Assembly (NCBI RefSeq): GCF_001612725.1
Contig: NZ_BDAZ01000003.1
Span: forward strand, 1-64,000
Origin: Nocardia anaemiae NBRC 100462
GTDB taxonomy: Bacteria > Actinomycetota > Actinomycetes > Mycobacteriales > Mycobacteriaceae
DNA length: 64,000 bases
Reading direction: 5' to 3'
In this document: one piece after another, positions 30,413 through 39,428 of the stretch
Layout: each line of letters starts with the position of its first letter
Numbering within the stretch: the first letter of the stretch is position 1
Program-made: the position numbers and the translations under genes
The notes under the pieces: generated by a model
The model's database searches: none
What the model saw: the letters and a program-made list of their open reading frames with translations, nothing else
Told to the model about the DNA's origin: nothing

Positions 30413-30429
30413 CGAGGTGTTAGCGCCGA

Positions 30430-32406
30430 TCAGCGCGAACGCTGTTTAATCCGAGCTGTTAGTTCTTGTACTTGGTCGTACACACGGCGCCGCTCGGTCA
30501 TCTCCTTGCGCACTTTCTTCTCCGCGTACATCACCGTGGTGTGGTCGCGACCGAAGGCCTGACCGATCTTCGGTAGCGATAGATCCGTCAGTTCCCGGCA
30601 TAGATACATGGCGATCTGCCGGGCTTGGGCCAGTGGCCGGGCCTTACCCGGCCCGGTGAGCTCTTCGAGCGTGGTGTTGAAGTATTCGGCGGTGACGGCC
30701 ATGATCGTCGCCGCATTGATCTCGAGCGTCGCGGTATCCGGCATGAGATCGCGCAGTACGACCTCGGCCAACGGCAGATCCAGCGGCTGGCCGTTCAGCG
30801 AAGCGAAGGCCGTCACCCGGATCAGCGCACCCTCCAGCTCGCGGATATTGCGCTCGACCCGACTCGCGATCAGCTCCAGCACATCGTGCGGTACATCGAG
30901 CCGGTCCATCCGGGCCTTCTTGCGCAGAATCGCGATGCGCGTCTCCAACTCCGGCGGCTGCACATCGGTGATCAGCCCCCATTCGAATCGGGTCCGCAGC
31001 CGCTCTTCCAGCGTGGCGAGCTGCTTGGGCGGCCGGTCGGAGGAGACCACGATCTGCTTATTGGCGTTGTGCAGCGTGTTGAAGGTGTGGAAGAACTCTT
31101 CCTGGATACCTTCCTTGCCCTCGATGAACTGGATGTCGTCGACCAGCAGAATGTCGGTCTCGCGGTAGCGGCGCTTGAATGCCACCTTGCGGTCGTCCCG
31201 CAGACTGTTGATGAAGTCGTTGGTGAATTCCTCGGTCGATACATACTTGACCCGCATGCCGGGGAACAGCCGCTGGGCATAGTGTCCGGCCGCGTGCAGC
31301 AGATGGGTCTTGCCCAGACCCGAGGCACCCCAGACGAACAGTGGGTTGTAGGCGCGCGCGGGCGCCTCCGCGATGGCGACCGCTGCGGCGTGCGCGAAGC
31401 GATTGGACGCACCGATGACGAACGTCTCGAAGGTGTACTTCGCATTCAGGCTCGCCGAGGAATTCGACGGCGCCGGATTCTGCTGCGACTTGGTGAAGTA
31501 GGTGGGCCACGAATTGCGGACATTGACGACGGGTTCGTCGTCGTGCGAGTCGTCCGAGAGCGGCTCGCGGACCGATTCGTGCGCGGCCGCGATGGCCGGA
31601 TCGGCACTCGGACGGGATTCCCGCGCGGACTCCCGCATCGGTGCCCGCCCCTGCGCCCGCACGGGTTCCGGTGTCGGCTCCGGATTGAACAATGACTCCT
31701 GGCCGGGCGGCACCGAATCACGCCGCGGCGGGAGTCCGGATTCGCGGCGGGGCGCAGGCGGGGGCTCGTGCCGTTCGCCATTGGTTTGGTTCGGGTAGTC
31801 GCCGCGGCTCGGGTATTCGTCGGTCGGGTATTCCCCCGCCACTTCGTATCCGGGCACCGGCAGGTAGTCCGGCGCGCCGGGGTATTCGGGCGCGGCCTCG
31901 TAGTCGGATGTCGCCGAGTAATCCGATCCGGTCGGGTAGTCGGGCGCCGCCGGGTAATCGTTGGGCTGTGCATAACGCGGCGGGGCGTAGTCGTTGCGTC
32001 CGGGATAGTCGGGGGCGGGATAACCGGCCGGGCCGCGACCGCTGTCGCGGCCACGTTCGGGCCGACTGGTCATGCGCGCGTGGCGCGGATTATTGCCGGG
32101 ACGTTCGGTCGGTTGCGTCGCAGGCGCCGCGATCCGGACACCGAGGCCCTCGACCTGTGGACCCAGACGACGGCCGAGCGAGCGCAGAATGGGTTCGCGC
32201 AGATCGCGTTCGATGGCTTCCTGAGCCAATGACGATGGCACCGAGAGCAAGGCGAAGCCCTGCGCCACGGTCAGCGGCTTGACCAGTTTGAGCCAGGCCT
32301 GCTGTGCCCGGGACACCGGCGGGATGGCACCATCGGCCGAACCGGTGGTGAGTTCGGCGACCACCTCCGGCCACACTGTGGCCAACACGTTCTGCTCGTC
32401 GTCCAT
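30430..32406 (-). CDS. dnaA: Chromosomal replication initiator protein DnaA
   Basis: A 658-residue initiator ATPase, about 150 residues longer than the M. tuberculosis protein (507). Domain I (about 1-90) is normal. Domain II (about 91-318) is strongly expanded and contains a Tyr-rich repeat (about 129-204: units such as NDYP, PDYP, SDYS, PEYP, 14 Tyr). AAA+ domain III starts near [16 protein letters not shown], with Walker [15 protein letters not shown], Walker [13 protein letters not shown], and the sensor/Arg-finger region [11 protein letters not shown]. Domain IV ends with the box-binding [17 protein letters not shown] 32406 follows AGGAAAC; longer open frames upstream are not DnaA-like. 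Confidence 0.97.
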   Translation of the reverse strand: MDDEQNVLATVWPEVVAELTTGSADGAIPPVSRAQQAWLKLVKPLTVAQGFALLSVPSSLAQEAIERDLREPILRSLGRRLGPQVEGLGVRIAAPATQPTERPGNNPRHARMTSRPERGRDSGRGPAGYPAPDYPGRNDYAPPRYAQPNDYPAAPDYPTGSDYSATSDYEAAPEYPGAPDYLPVPGYEVAGEYPTDEYPSRGDYPNQTNGERHEPPPAPRRESGLPPRRDSVPPGQESLFNPEPTPEPVRAQGRAPMRESARESRPSADPAIAAAHESVREPLSDDSHDDEPVVNVRNSWPTYFTKSQQNPAPSNSSASLNAKYTFETFVIGASNRFAHAAAVAIAEAPARAYNPLFVWGASGLGKTHLLHAAGHYAQRLFPGMRVKYVSTEEFTNDFINSLRDDRKVAFKRRYRETDILLVDDIQFIEGKEGIQEEFFHTFNTLHNANKQIVVSSDRPPKQLATLEERLRTRFEWGLITDVQPPELETRIAILRKKARMDRLDVPHDVLELIASRVERNIRELEGALIRVTAFASLNGQPLDLPLAEVVLRDLMPDTATLEINAATIMAVTAEYFNTTLEELTGPGKARPLAQARQIAMYLCRELTDLSLPKIGQAFGRDHTTVMYAEKKVRKEMTERRRVYDQVQELTARIKQRSR

Positions 32407-32600
32407 GCAGTTTCCTCCCCGGAAGTAGGCGATAGGAGCAGACGGTCGGAGCCTGCGGAGTATCGGCCATGGCTGAGTCGATGTTGTGATTCCGCGTAAC
32501 GTCCGTAACCGGTTCGGACGCTGCCCGGGTCCCCCATCCGGGCGGCGGCGTGGCACCGTCGGCCCTACGAATATGCCACTCCAGGGGTCTTTCCACACAA

Positions 32601-32609
32601 TTATCCACA
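32601..32609 (+). promoter_or_regulatory. Perfect DnaA box upstream of dnaA
   Basis: TTATCCACA matches the E. coli consensus at all nine positions. It is followed two bases later by the inverted, imperfect box TGTGGAGAA (32612-32620), forming a facing pair. It is located in the dnaA promoter region and is the best box near dnaA. Confidence 0.8.
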
Positions 32610-32818
32610 GATGTGGAGAACCCTGGGGAAATGTGAAACGAGGTTGCGCTCCGCCGGTATCCGGCCTGGACCTGCGGTTCTGCAGCAATCCTCTGGCTAC
32701 ACACCCTAGCCGGTGGGCGGGCCGACGCCTAGGGGTGTGGACGAACTCACGGTTATACCCAGGATGCGTGACTCCAGTTGAGCGGTCCCGCACAGGCCGC
32801 CGGACGGGTGGGCCGAGT

Positions 32819-32847
32819 TTGACCCGCACTTTGCCGATCAGTACCCT
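32819..32847 (+). promoter_or_regulatory. Promoter of the rpmH-rnpA-yidD-yidC operon
   Basis: TTGACC (32819-32824), a 17-base spacer and TACCCT (32842-32847) give a good housekeeping sigma-type promoter. The predicted leader before rpmH is about 175 bases. No other rightward promoter-like pair of this quality was seen in the gap. Confidence 0.6.
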
Positions 32848-33027
32848 CGTACAGTCACCCCTTGGTGCGGTGGCGGTCTTGTGCTGACCGTGTCGGGTCG
32901 TATCGACCTCGTGCGCCAGGACCGACGCGCATCGATGATGACCACCTCGCGATTCATCGCGCAAAAGACGTATCACCGACAAGCTTTGGGCGCCGAACGG
33001 TGCCCACCTACTCGAGGAGTGTTGACC

Positions 33028-33171
33028 GTGGCCAAGGGCAAGCGGACGTTCCAGCCGAACAACCGTCGTCGGGCGCGGGTCCACGGCTTCCGTCTCCGGA
33101 TGCGCACCCGCGCTGGTCGCGCCATTGTTTCCGCGCGTCGCAGCAAGGGCCGCAAGTCCCTCACTGCCTGA
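33028..33171 (+). CDS. rpmH: 50S ribosomal protein L34
   Basis: A 47-residue basic protein of the large subunit: [30 protein letters not shown], ending [11 protein letters not shown]. It has the L34 signature [23 protein letters not shown]. GTG 33028 is preceded by CTCGAGGAG, which contains the ribosome binding site GAGGAG. rnpA starts 21 bases after the stop, the universal rpmH-rnpA pair. Confidence 0.97.
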   Translation: MAKGKRTFQPNNRRRARVHGFRLRMRTRAGRAIVSARRSKGRKSLTA

Positions 33172-33192
33172 TCCTCGCTCTCGGACGCTCGG

Positions 33193-33624
33193 GTGTTGCC
33201 TGAGCCGTATCGGTTGCATCATCGTGCCGACTTCTCCCGGACGGTGCGCCGCGGCCAGCGAATCGGGAGGCGAGATCTGGTCGTACACGCGCTCGTGCAC
33301 GGGTATGACGGAGTCATGGGCGCGAGTGGACGACGAAGCGATGCGGCAGAGGCCGGATCGTTGGTCCGCGTGGGCGGTCCGCGGTTCGGATTGATTGTCA
33401 GCAAGGCGGTGGGCAACGCGGTGATACGACACCGCGTTGCCCGCCGCCTGCGTCATATGTGCGGTCAGGTGATCGCCGAGCTACCCGCCGATGCCGACAT
33501 CGTGATCCGCGCGCTGCCTGGCGCCGCGACCACCGACTCGACAGAGTTGCTCCGTCAGCTGCGTGGCGCGCTGCGCAAGCTCGACATCGGCGGCCCATCG
33601 GCTACCGTGGTCGGTGCTGGATGA
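33193..33624 (+). CDS. rnpA: Ribonuclease P protein component
   Basis: A 143-residue protein subunit of RNase P, which removes tRNA leaders. It begins [23 protein letters not shown] and carries the RNA-binding motif [17 protein letters not shown] (the RxxxKR-like RNR region). There is an insertion of about 15 residues ([21 protein letters not shown]) before [13 protein letters not shown] that some relatives lack. Start GTG 33193 or TTG 33196 cannot be separated. The stop overlaps yidD by ATGA. Confidence 0.93.
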   Translation: MLPEPYRLHHRADFSRTVRRGQRIGRRDLVVHALVHGYDGVMGASGRRSDAAEAGSLVRVGGPRFGLIVSKAVGNAVIRHRVARRLRHMCGQVIAELPADADIVIRALPGAATTDSTELLRQLRGALRKLDIGGPSATVVGAG

Positions 33625-33974
33625 GTGCGCGCTCCACCGTTGCTCGGCTACCCGCGAACACGGTGATCTTCCTGATTGAGCTCTACCGGACGTATGTCTC
33701 TCCCATGCGCCTGCCGGTGTGTCGTTTCACTCCGACCTGTAGCGAGTACGCGGTGACCGCGTTACGCACCCGCGGCCTTTTCGTCGGCCTCGGATTGACG
33801 GTCGTGCGATTGGCGAAATGCGCACCCTGGCACCCTGGTGGGTGGGATCCCGTTCCGGAGCGAAAAACACGCGAACGGAACGAGTCAGCCGCCGACCAGC
33901 AGGCGTCGGCGCCACACGCTTGTAAAGGATCACCGCGCGCGGTGATCGGCGATACGAACGACGGGAGTGCATAG
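33621..33974 (+). CDS. yidD: Membrane protein insertion efficiency factor YidD
   Basis: A protein of 117 residues (usually 70-115) that assists YidC in membrane-protein insertion. Core motif is [34 protein letters not shown], here in pieces [18 protein letters not shown] and [19 protein letters not shown] 33621 overlaps the rnpA stop by four bases. The last 35 residues are polar and variable. The gene is part of rpmH-rnpA-yidD-yidC. Confidence 0.94.
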   Translation: MSARSTVARLPANTVIFLIELYRTYVSPMRLPVCRFTPTCSEYAVTALRTRGLFVGLGLTVVRLAKCAPWHPGGWDPVPERKTRERNESAADQQASAPHACKGSPRAVIGDTNDGSA

Positions 33975-33978
33975 AGCC

Positions 33979-35073
33979 GTGCTCGACTTCATTTATTATC
34001 CGGTGTCCTGGATCCTCTGGTTCTGGCATCGGGTCTTCGGGTTCGCGTTCGGCGCGGACAACGGTCTCACCTGGGCACTGGCCGTGGTGTTCCTGGTGTT
34101 CACGCTGCGCCTGGTGCTCTACAAGCCGTTCGTCAAGCAGGTGCGCACCACCAAGCAGATGCAGGAGCTGCAGCCCCAGATCAAGGAGCTGCAGAAGAAG
34201 TACAAGAACGATCGCCAGAAGATGGCGACCGAGATGCAGAAGCTGCAGAAGGATCACGGCTTCAATCCGTTGATGGGCTGCCTGCCGATTCTCGCGCAGG
34301 TTCCGGTCTTCCTCGGCCTGTTCCATGTGCTTCGCTCGTTCAACCGCACCGGCACCGGCATCGGCCAGCTCGGCATGTCGGCCTACGACAATGCGCACAC
34401 GCCGAACTACGTGTTCAGCGCCACCGACGTCCAGTCCTTCCTGAGTGCGCGTATCTTCGGTGCCCCCATCTCCGCCTTCATCACCAGCCCGCCGAGTCAG
34501 CTGCAGGCGTTCGCCGATTACGGCGGTGTGCCGACCAAGCTGAGCATCGCGCTGGTCTCCATTCCGCTGATGGTGATCGCCGGTTTGGCAACGCACTTCA
34601 ACGCGCGCGCCTCGGTTGCCCGGCAGAGTCCGGAGGCCGCCGCCAACCCGCAGTCGGCCATGATGAACAAGCTCGCGCTGTGGGTGTTCCCGCTCGGCGT
34701 GCTGGTCGGTGGCCCCTTCCTGCCGATCGCCATCCTGCTCTACTGGGTCTCCAATAACATCTGGACCTACGGACAGCAGCACCTCGTCTTCGGCCGCATG
34801 GCGAAGGAAGAGGAAGTCAAAAAGCAGCAGAAGCTGGAGCAGCGCGCGCAGAACGCGCCGAAGCCCGGCGCGAAGCCGGTCAATGTGAAGAAGAAGCAGT
34901 CACCCGCCGATGCGACACCCGCCGATGCGAATGCCGATGCCGTGGACGCGGTCGACGCGGCACCGTCGACGAACGGCACCGCGAAGTCCCCGACCAAGGC
35001 GGGACAGCGGCGTTCGGGCGGGCAGAAGCGACCGGGCAACCGTGGGCGACCCAACCAGAAGCGACGGCGCTGA
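33979..35073 (+). CDS. yidC: Membrane protein insertase YidC
   Basis: A 364-residue insertase (Oxa1/YidC family) for inner-membrane proteins. It starts [21 protein letters not shown] and carries conserved [37 protein letters not shown] and [24 protein letters not shown] motifs. Five hydrophobic segments are seen and the tail is basic and Ala/Pro-rich. GTG 33979 gives the family's LDFIYYPVS start with GGGAG 11 bases upstream; GTG 33967 would overlap yidD's last codons. Confidence 0.95.
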   Translation: MLDFIYYPVSWILWFWHRVFGFAFGADNGLTWALAVVFLVFTLRLVLYKPFVKQVRTTKQMQELQPQIKELQKKYKNDRQKMATEMQKLQKDHGFNPLMGCLPILAQVPVFLGLFHVLRSFNRTGTGIGQLGMSAYDNAHTPNYVFSATDVQSFLSARIFGAPISAFITSPPSQLQAFADYGGVPTKLSIALVSIPLMVIAGLATHFNARASVARQSPEAAANPQSAMMNKLALWVFPLGVLVGGPFLPIAILLYWVSNNIWTYGQQHLVFGRMAKEEEVKKQQKLEQRAQNAPKPGAKPVNVKKKQSPADATPADANADAVDAVDAAPSTNGTAKSPTKAGQRRSGGQKRPGNRGRPNQKRRR

Positions 35074-35171
35074 CGCATCGCGCGCCTGCGGGATCTCTGA
35101 GCAACCCTGTTCGCGTTCTCCGATCGGTGCCGGTCGCCGGTCGCGCGCGATGAGCAGATGAAGGAAATCAA

Positions 35172-35738
35172 ATGACTGTTGAAACCGACGGAGGGGACGC
35201 CACTGTGGCGACGACGACGATGGTGAACGGCGAAGCCGATGCGGGGGCCGAATCCACCGACGCCGCGAACGATGCCGAAGAAGCTCTCATCGAGGAGGGT
35301 GAAATCGCGGGCGACTATCTCGAGCAGTTGCTCGATGTGCTCGACTTCGATGGCGATATCGATCTCGATGTCGAGGGCGACCGCGCCGTCGTGAGCATCG
35401 ATGGCGGCCGCGATCTCTCGAAGTTGGTCGGGCGCAACGGCGAGGTGCTGGACGCGCTGCAAGAACTGACCCGGCTGGCCGTGCAGCAGGCGACGGGAGT
35501 GCGCAGTCGCCTCATGCTCGACGTGGCCGGTTGGCGTGCCAAGCGTCGCTCGGAGTTGAGTGCGCTCGGCACCGCAGCGGCAGAGCGGGTGCTGGAATCC
35601 GGTAAGCCGGAGCCGTTGGCACCGATGACTCCGTTCGAGCGGAAGATCGTGCACGACGCGGTCGCCGCTATCGACGGCGTCAGCAGCGAGAGCGAGGGCG
35701 TCGAGCCGAATCGGCACGTTGTCGTGGTGCCTGCCTGA
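35172..35738 (+). CDS. jag: Jag/KhpB-like RNA-binding protein (KH and R3H domains)
   Basis: A 188-residue protein with an acidic N-terminus (about 1-45), a KH domain (about 50-118, with the GxxG loop VGRNGEVL) and an R3H domain (about 120-188, PMTPFERKIVHDAVAAI, then GVEPNRHVVVVPA). Jag/KhpB proteins bind RNA and affect cell elongation; in mycobacteria the equivalent lies between yidC and rsmG. The ATG at 35172 follows GAAGGAAATCAA. A hairpin terminator lies 21 bases after the stop. Confidence 0.92.
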   Translation: MTVETDGGDATVATTTMVNGEADAGAESTDAANDAEEALIEEGEIAGDYLEQLLDVLDFDGDIDLDVEGDRAVVSIDGGRDLSKLVGRNGEVLDALQELTRLAVQQATGVRSRLMLDVAGWRAKRRSELSALGTAAAERVLESGKPEPLAPMTPFERKIVHDAVAAIDGVSSESEGVEPNRHVVVVPA

Positions 35739-35759
35739 ATCACGCTCTGTGATTGGATT

Positions 35760-35789
35760 AGGGCCTCCGGTCTTCGGATCGGAGGCCCT
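35760..35789 (+). terminator. Terminator after jag
   Basis: AGGGCCTCCG (35760-35769) pairs perfectly with CGGAGGCCCT (35780-35789) over a ten-base loop, followed by CTTC and a weak T-rich stretch. It ends the rpmH-jag transcript, so rsmG, which starts 67 bases later, needs its own start or read-through. Confidence 0.75.
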
Positions 35790-35855
35790 CTTCATGTCTT
35801 GGATGTGTTCCCTCCCTGGCCCCATCGCCGCACTGATCGACTCGAGTTCGGAAGG

Positions 35856-36590
35856 ATGTTTCACGTGGAACGAGATCTCGGTGGCATCACCGCGTTGCCG
35901 AATGAACTGGCGCCCCCGGCCGCGGCCGCGGTGGTTTTCGGAGACCGGCTGGATCTCGCGCGTCGGTATTGTGCCGCCCTCGCCGCCGCTGGCGTCGAAC
36001 GTGGACTGATCGGGCCCCGCGAGGTGCCGAGGCTATGGGATCGACACATTCTCAACTGCGCGGTGGTCGGTGAGTTGATGGCGGAGGGCGCCACCGTGGT
36101 CGATATCGGCAGCGGTGCCGGACTGCCCGGAATCCCATTGGCGATCGCGCGTCCGGATCTCCGAATCACCTTGGTCGAGCCGCTGCTGCGGCGAACCGTC
36201 TTCCTGAGCGAATTCATCGAGTCGGCCGGACTCGATGTCACCGTGGTGCGCGGTCGGGCGGAGCAGTCGGGTGTGTTGAAGGAAGCGGGCGGCGCCGATG
36301 TGGTGACTTCTCGCGCGGTGGCGCCGCTGGCGAAGCTGGCGCAGTGGTCCGTCCCGCTGCTGCGCGATCATGGACGGATGCTCGCGCTGAAGGGAGTCAG
36401 CGCGGCGGAGGAACTCGAGCGCGACGGTGAGGCACTGGCGAAGGTGGGGGCGGGGAATGCGACGGTGCTGGAATGCGGTGCCGGGCTCGTCTCCACTCCC
36501 ACTCTGGTGATCAGTGCCGAGCGACTGCCGCGCGCTGAGCGTCCTTCGCGCCGGGCCGGTAGGTCGGCGCGAAAGTCGAAGTCGAAGTAG
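35856..36590 (+). CDS. rsmG: 16S rRNA (guanine527-N7)-methyltransferase RsmG (GidB)
   Basis: A 244-residue SAM-dependent methyltransferase for 16S rRNA G527. The SAM-binding motif is [17 protein letters not shown], with DxRILN-type [11 protein letters not shown] before it. Loss of this enzyme gives low-level streptomycin resistance in relatives. ATG 35856 has GAAGGA upstream and starts [10 protein letters not shown]. The start codon region lies within a parS-like sequence (35857-35872), so the first residues FHVER are partly dictated by it. C-terminal tail is basic ([13 protein letters not shown]). Confidence 0.95.
   Translation: MFHVERDLGGITALPNELAPPAAAAVVFGDRLDLARRYCAALAAAGVERGLIGPREVPRLWDRHILNCAVVGELMAEGATVVDIGSGAGLPGIPLAIARPDLRITLVEPLLRRTVFLSEFIESAGLDVTVVRGRAEQSGVLKEAGGADVVTSRAVAPLAKLAQWSVPLLRDHGRMLALKGVSAAEELERDGEALAKVGAGNATVLECGAGLVSTPTLVISAERLPRAERPSRRAGRSARKSKSK
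35857..35872. promoter_or_regulatory. parS-like site overlapping the rsmG start
   Basis: TGTTTCACGTGGAACG differs from TGTTTCACGTGAAACA at two positions and keeps the CACGTG centre. It lies one base into the rsmG coding sequence. This is the leftmost site of the parS cluster. Confidence 0.7.
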
Positions 36591-36610
36591 CCGTACTCGA
36601 TTCGCGGCAA

Positions 36611-36626
36611 TGTTTCATGTGAAACG
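36611..36626. promoter_or_regulatory. parS variant, TTTCATGTGAAAC
   Basis: TGTTTCATGTGAAACG has the parS layout with the central CpG changed to TpG and one outer mismatch (last base). It starts 20 bases after the rsmG stop. Confidence 0.65.
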
Positions 36627-36790
36627 GCGCGTGTGGGCGTCCACATCGCGACGGACTTCGGCGCGTAACTTCACGTGACGTTTTGAATCCGGTGCCCTGG
36701 GATGGGGAAATCGATGACCCCAATTGCGCGAGGCTAATTGGACACGAGAGCGCCTGGCGTAGAGACCGTGCGGCACGGAGGCGTATTCGA

Positions 36791-36806
36791 TGTTTCATAT
36801 GAAACA
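36791..36806. promoter_or_regulatory. parS variant, perfect palindrome with TA centre
   Basis: TGTTTCATATGAAACA is a perfect 16-bp palindrome. It equals the parS consensus except that the central CG is TA. Whether ParB binds it at full strength is open. Confidence 0.65.
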
Positions 36807-36833
36807 GAACTCCGGTGCCGGTTCGCGACTTCA

Positions 36834-36849
36834 TGTTTCATGTGAAACA
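36834..36849. promoter_or_regulatory. parS variant, TGTTTCATGTGAAACA
   Basis: This site differs from TGTTTCACGTGAAACA by one base (C to T at the centre). It is 43 bases from the previous variant site, roughly four helical turns. Confidence 0.75.
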
Positions 36850-37151
36850 GCCAATCGAGCGCGTCAAACTTGTTAGCGGCGACGCGATTCGACGCAGATT
36901 CGCGTGTCCTTTGTGCGATGCCGCGATTCAGCTTTCTTATCGCGCTGAGTGCTGGCAAGCTAGTGAGCGTCGGGCGTGAGCGTTGGTGCCACGGTGGAAT
37001 GTGAGTGTCGCAGCGGCGGGAGCTCCGCTCGGTCGATCGGGCGCCGCGGTCCCGATTGAGCATCAAGTTCGATCCGACACAGCTAGTGATGACACGGCGC
37101 CGAATTCGGTCGGGCGCATGTGATCTGAGGTTCTCGCGTTAGGAGCTGTCT

Positions 37152-38159
37152 ATGTCGAGCGGTCCGGCGAATGTTTCACGGGAAACAACGTCGCGCGTGC
37201 CGGGGATGCTGGACTCCAGCACCTTCGATGCGGAGGCATTCGGAAGCACACCGTTCGGGCACATCTCCCCCAGTGAGACCCCGATAGCGGCCGAAGCCCA
37301 ACGTGCAAGCCAGATATTGCATCCAGGAAAGGTGACAGTGCCGAAACCGCACGAGCAACGGATCATCACCATCGCCAATCAGAAGGGTGGCGTCGGGAAG
37401 ACGACAACCGCCGTGAATCTCGCGGCCGCCTTGGCGCATACCGGGATGACGGTTCTCGTGATCGACCTCGATCCCCAGGGCAATGCCAGCACCGCCCTGG
37501 GCATCGAACATCACTCGGGCGTCCCGTCCAGTTACGAACTCCTCATCGGCGAGGTGTCGGTGAAGGATGCGATTCAGCAGAGCCCGCACAGTGAGCGTCT
37601 GCTGTGCATTCCGGCGACCATCGATCTGGCCGGTGCCGAGATCGAATTGGTTTCCATGGTGGCCAGGGAGGGACGACTCAAGGCCGCCATCCAGGAGGCC
37701 AACATCGCCGGGTACGACATCGATTACGTGATGATCGACTGCCCGCCGTCGCTCGGTCTGCTCACCGTCAACGCGCTCGTCGCGGCCAAGGAGGTGCTGA
37801 TCCCGATCCAGTGCGAGTACTACGCGCTGGAGGGTGTCGGACAGCTGCTCCGCAATATCGGTTTGGTGCAGGCGCATCTGAATCCCGAACTACATGTGTC
37901 GACGGTGATTCTCACGATGTACGACGGTCGAACCAAGTTGGCCGACCAGGTCGCCGAGGAGGTGCGCGGGCACTTCGGCGATGTGGTGCTGAAGTCGGTC
38001 ATCCCCCGCAGTGTGAAGGTCTCCGAGGCGCCGGGCTATGGCATGACGGTTCTCGATTATGATCCAGGCTCCCGGGGTGCGATGAGTTATCTGGACGCCG
38101 GTCGCGAAATGGCCGCGCGCACGGTGATTCGACCGGGTGCGGCAGAGCGCGCGCAATGA
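37152..38159 (+). CDS. parA: Chromosome partitioning ATPase ParA (Soj)
   Basis: A 335-residue Walker-type ATPase that moves ParB-bound origins. The deviant Walker A motif is KGGVGKTTTAVNLA (about 78-91), followed by VLVIDLDPQGNAS and the Walker B YVMIDCPPSLGLLT. The N-terminus is extended by about 68 residues relative to B. subtilis Soj (MSSGPANVSRETTSRVPG), and a parS-like site is embedded in it. ATG 37152 follows an AGGAGC sequence. parB lies 25 bases downstream in the same operon. Confidence 0.95.
   Translation: MSSGPANVSRETTSRVPGMLDSSTFDAEAFGSTPFGHISPSETPIAAEAQRASQILHPGKVTVPKPHEQRIITIANQKGGVGKTTTAVNLAAALAHTGMTVLVIDLDPQGNASTALGIEHHSGVPSSYELLIGEVSVKDAIQQSPHSERLLCIPATIDLAGAEIELVSMVAREGRLKAAIQEANIAGYDIDYVMIDCPPSLGLLTVNALVAAKEVLIPIQCEYYALEGVGQLLRNIGLVQAHLNPELHVSTVILTMYDGRTKLADQVAEEVRGHFGDVVLKSVIPRSVKVSEAPGYGMTVLDYDPGSRGAMSYLDAGREMAARTVIRPGAAERAQ
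37172..37187. promoter_or_regulatory. parS-like site inside the parA N-terminal codons
   Basis: TGTTTCACGGGAAACA matches the parS consensus at all but one position (T to G at position 10). It encodes part of NVSRET in ParA. Binding of ParB here could repress parA transcription or translation. Confidence 0.75.
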
Positions 38160-38184
38160 CGAACGAGGAAAGGGTCGGTAGCCG

Positions 38185-39213
38185 ATGACTCAGGCGAAGA
38201 AGGGCGGGCTAGGCCGCGGACTTGCCGCATTGATTCCGACGGGGCCAGCGGCCACACCTGGACTCGGTGCCACACCTGGACTCGGCAGCGCCGCAGCCAA
38301 TGTCGTCATCGGCGTCGATCCGATCGGACCGCAACCGGCCTCCGCCTTCCTGCATCGGGTCCCGGACCCCGGCGATGAGCAGCTGTCGGATGGCGGTGCG
38401 ACCTATCGCGAGATTCCGCCGGAGCAGATCGAACCGAATCCGAAGCAGCCGCGCCACGTCTTCGAGGAAGACGCGCTCGCCGAACTTGTGCACTCCATCA
38501 AGGAATTCGGCCTGATGCAGCCCATCGTGGTGCGTCGGCTCGAGCCGGGAGTGGACAAGTATCAGATCGTCATGGGCGAGCGTCGTTGGCGCGCTTGCCA
38601 GGAGGCCGGGCTCGCGGCCATTCCGGCCATTGTCCGCGAGACCGCGGACGACGCGATGCTGCGGGATGCCCTCTTGGAGAACATCCACCGGGTGCAGCTG
38701 AACCCGCTCGAAGAGGCGGCGGCCTATCAGCAGCTGCTCGAGGAATTCGAGGTCACCCATGAGGAATTGGCCGCTCGAATCGGTCGATCCCGACCGGTGG
38801 TGACGAATATGATTCGCCTGTTGAAACTGCCGATCCCGGTGCAGCGCCGGGTCGCGGCCGGTGTTCTGTCCGCCGGACACGCTCGCGCGCTGCTCGGTCT
38901 CGAGGCAGGCGCCGACGCCCAAGAGGTACTCGCCGCCCGCATCGTCGCCGAGGGATTGTCGGTCCGGGCCACCGAGGAAGCCGTCACCCTGGCGAACCGG
39001 GATCCGGATACGGCCGCTCCCCCTGCCCCCCGGCGCAAGCCGATTCATATGCCGGGTTTGCAGGATGTGGCCGAGCGGCTGTCGGAATCCTTCGACACTC
39101 GCGTCACCGTGAGTCTCGGCAAGCGGAAGGGCAAGATCGTCGTCGAATTCGGTTCGGTCGAAGACCTCGAACGCATCGTAGGCATGATGGAGCAGCAGCA
39201 GCTCGGCAAGTAA
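38185..39213 (+). CDS. parB: Chromosome partitioning protein ParB
   Basis: A 342-residue CTP-dependent DNA clamp that loads at parS. It starts [18 protein letters not shown] (ParA-stimulating region). The CTPase domain has the [12 protein letters not shown] motif and [21 protein letters not shown]. The HTH region is [18 protein letters not shown]. The C-terminal dimerisation domain ends [10 protein letters not shown]. Linker residues 20-45 contain a short [11 protein letters not shown] repeat. It forms an operon with parA. Confidence 0.96.
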   Translation: MTQAKKGGLGRGLAALIPTGPAATPGLGATPGLGSAAANVVIGVDPIGPQPASAFLHRVPDPGDEQLSDGGATYREIPPEQIEPNPKQPRHVFEEDALAELVHSIKEFGLMQPIVVRRLEPGVDKYQIVMGERRWRACQEAGLAAIPAIVRETADDAMLRDALLENIHRVQLNPLEEAAAYQQLLEEFEVTHEELAARIGRSRPVVTNMIRLLKLPIPVQRRVAAGVLSAGHARALLGLEAGADAQEVLAARIVAEGLSVRATEEAVTLANRDPDTAAPPAPRRKPIHMPGLQDVAERLSESFDTRVTVSLGKRKGKIVVEFGSVEDLERIVGMMEQQQLGK

Positions 39214-39428
39214 CAGAAGTGGCAGAAATAGCCGTGTGTTTCCGGTAGGCGGGTATTCGGCGTCGAAACGTCACTGTGACGGCGCAGAAAATCCTCCTAC
39301 GGAGGGGCTCCTTACCAACAGCACAGCGACGTGGAATGAGGCGGGTTCGCTTTGATCGCATATTCTTGCTGGCGAGTGAATGCAGCGTGAGTGTGGATGA
39401 ATCGGATAGCTGGAGGCTGAGCAGAGCG

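Larger units (their letters stand above)
29589..30429. other. oriC: oriC: chromosomal replication origin (dnaA-dnaN gap)
   Basis: An 840-base non-coding gap between dnaA and dnaN, the standard actinobacterial origin position. DnaA-box-like 9-mers crowd it: TGTGGAATC and TGTGGACTG (29953, 29962), TGTGGACGT (30048), TTGTTCCGC (30064), TTGTTCCAC (30097), TTGTTCACA (30119), CGTGGATAG (30142), TGTGGAGCG (30236), TGTGGACTC (30248), TGTGGACGA (30306). Most are one or two bases off TTGTCCACA, the degeneracy seen in mycobacterial origins. An AT-richer stretch with TAG repeats lies at 29905-29950. Eight CTCGAG palindromes fill 30025-30365. A terminator closes the dnaA side. Confidence 0.92.
32407..33027. 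other. dnaA-rpmH divergent promoter region
   Basis: A 621-base gap between divergent dnaA and rpmH with no gene. It holds a perfect DnaA box (TTATCCACA, 32601-32609), a second box-like TGTGGAGAA at 32612-32620, and a -35/-10 promoter for rpmH (32819-32847). The DnaA boxes lie about 195 bases upstream of dnaA and likely mediate autoregulation. In mycobacteria and Streptomyces dnaA is autoregulated at the same place. Confidence 0.6.
36591..37151. other. rsmG-parA gap with parS cluster
   Basis: A 560-base non-coding gap. It contains three TTTCATRTGAAAC-type palindromes (36611, 36791, 36834), which look like parS with an altered centre. A half-site-like TCACGTGA is seen at 36671-36678. No gene is supported; short reading frames here have no bias. 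The parA promoter must lie in the right part. Confidence 0.7.

Noticed and set aside
36734..37066. 110-residue minus-strand frame in the parS gap
   Set aside because: Ser/Arg-rich with no motif, and it runs over the parS palindromes; no ribosome binding site.
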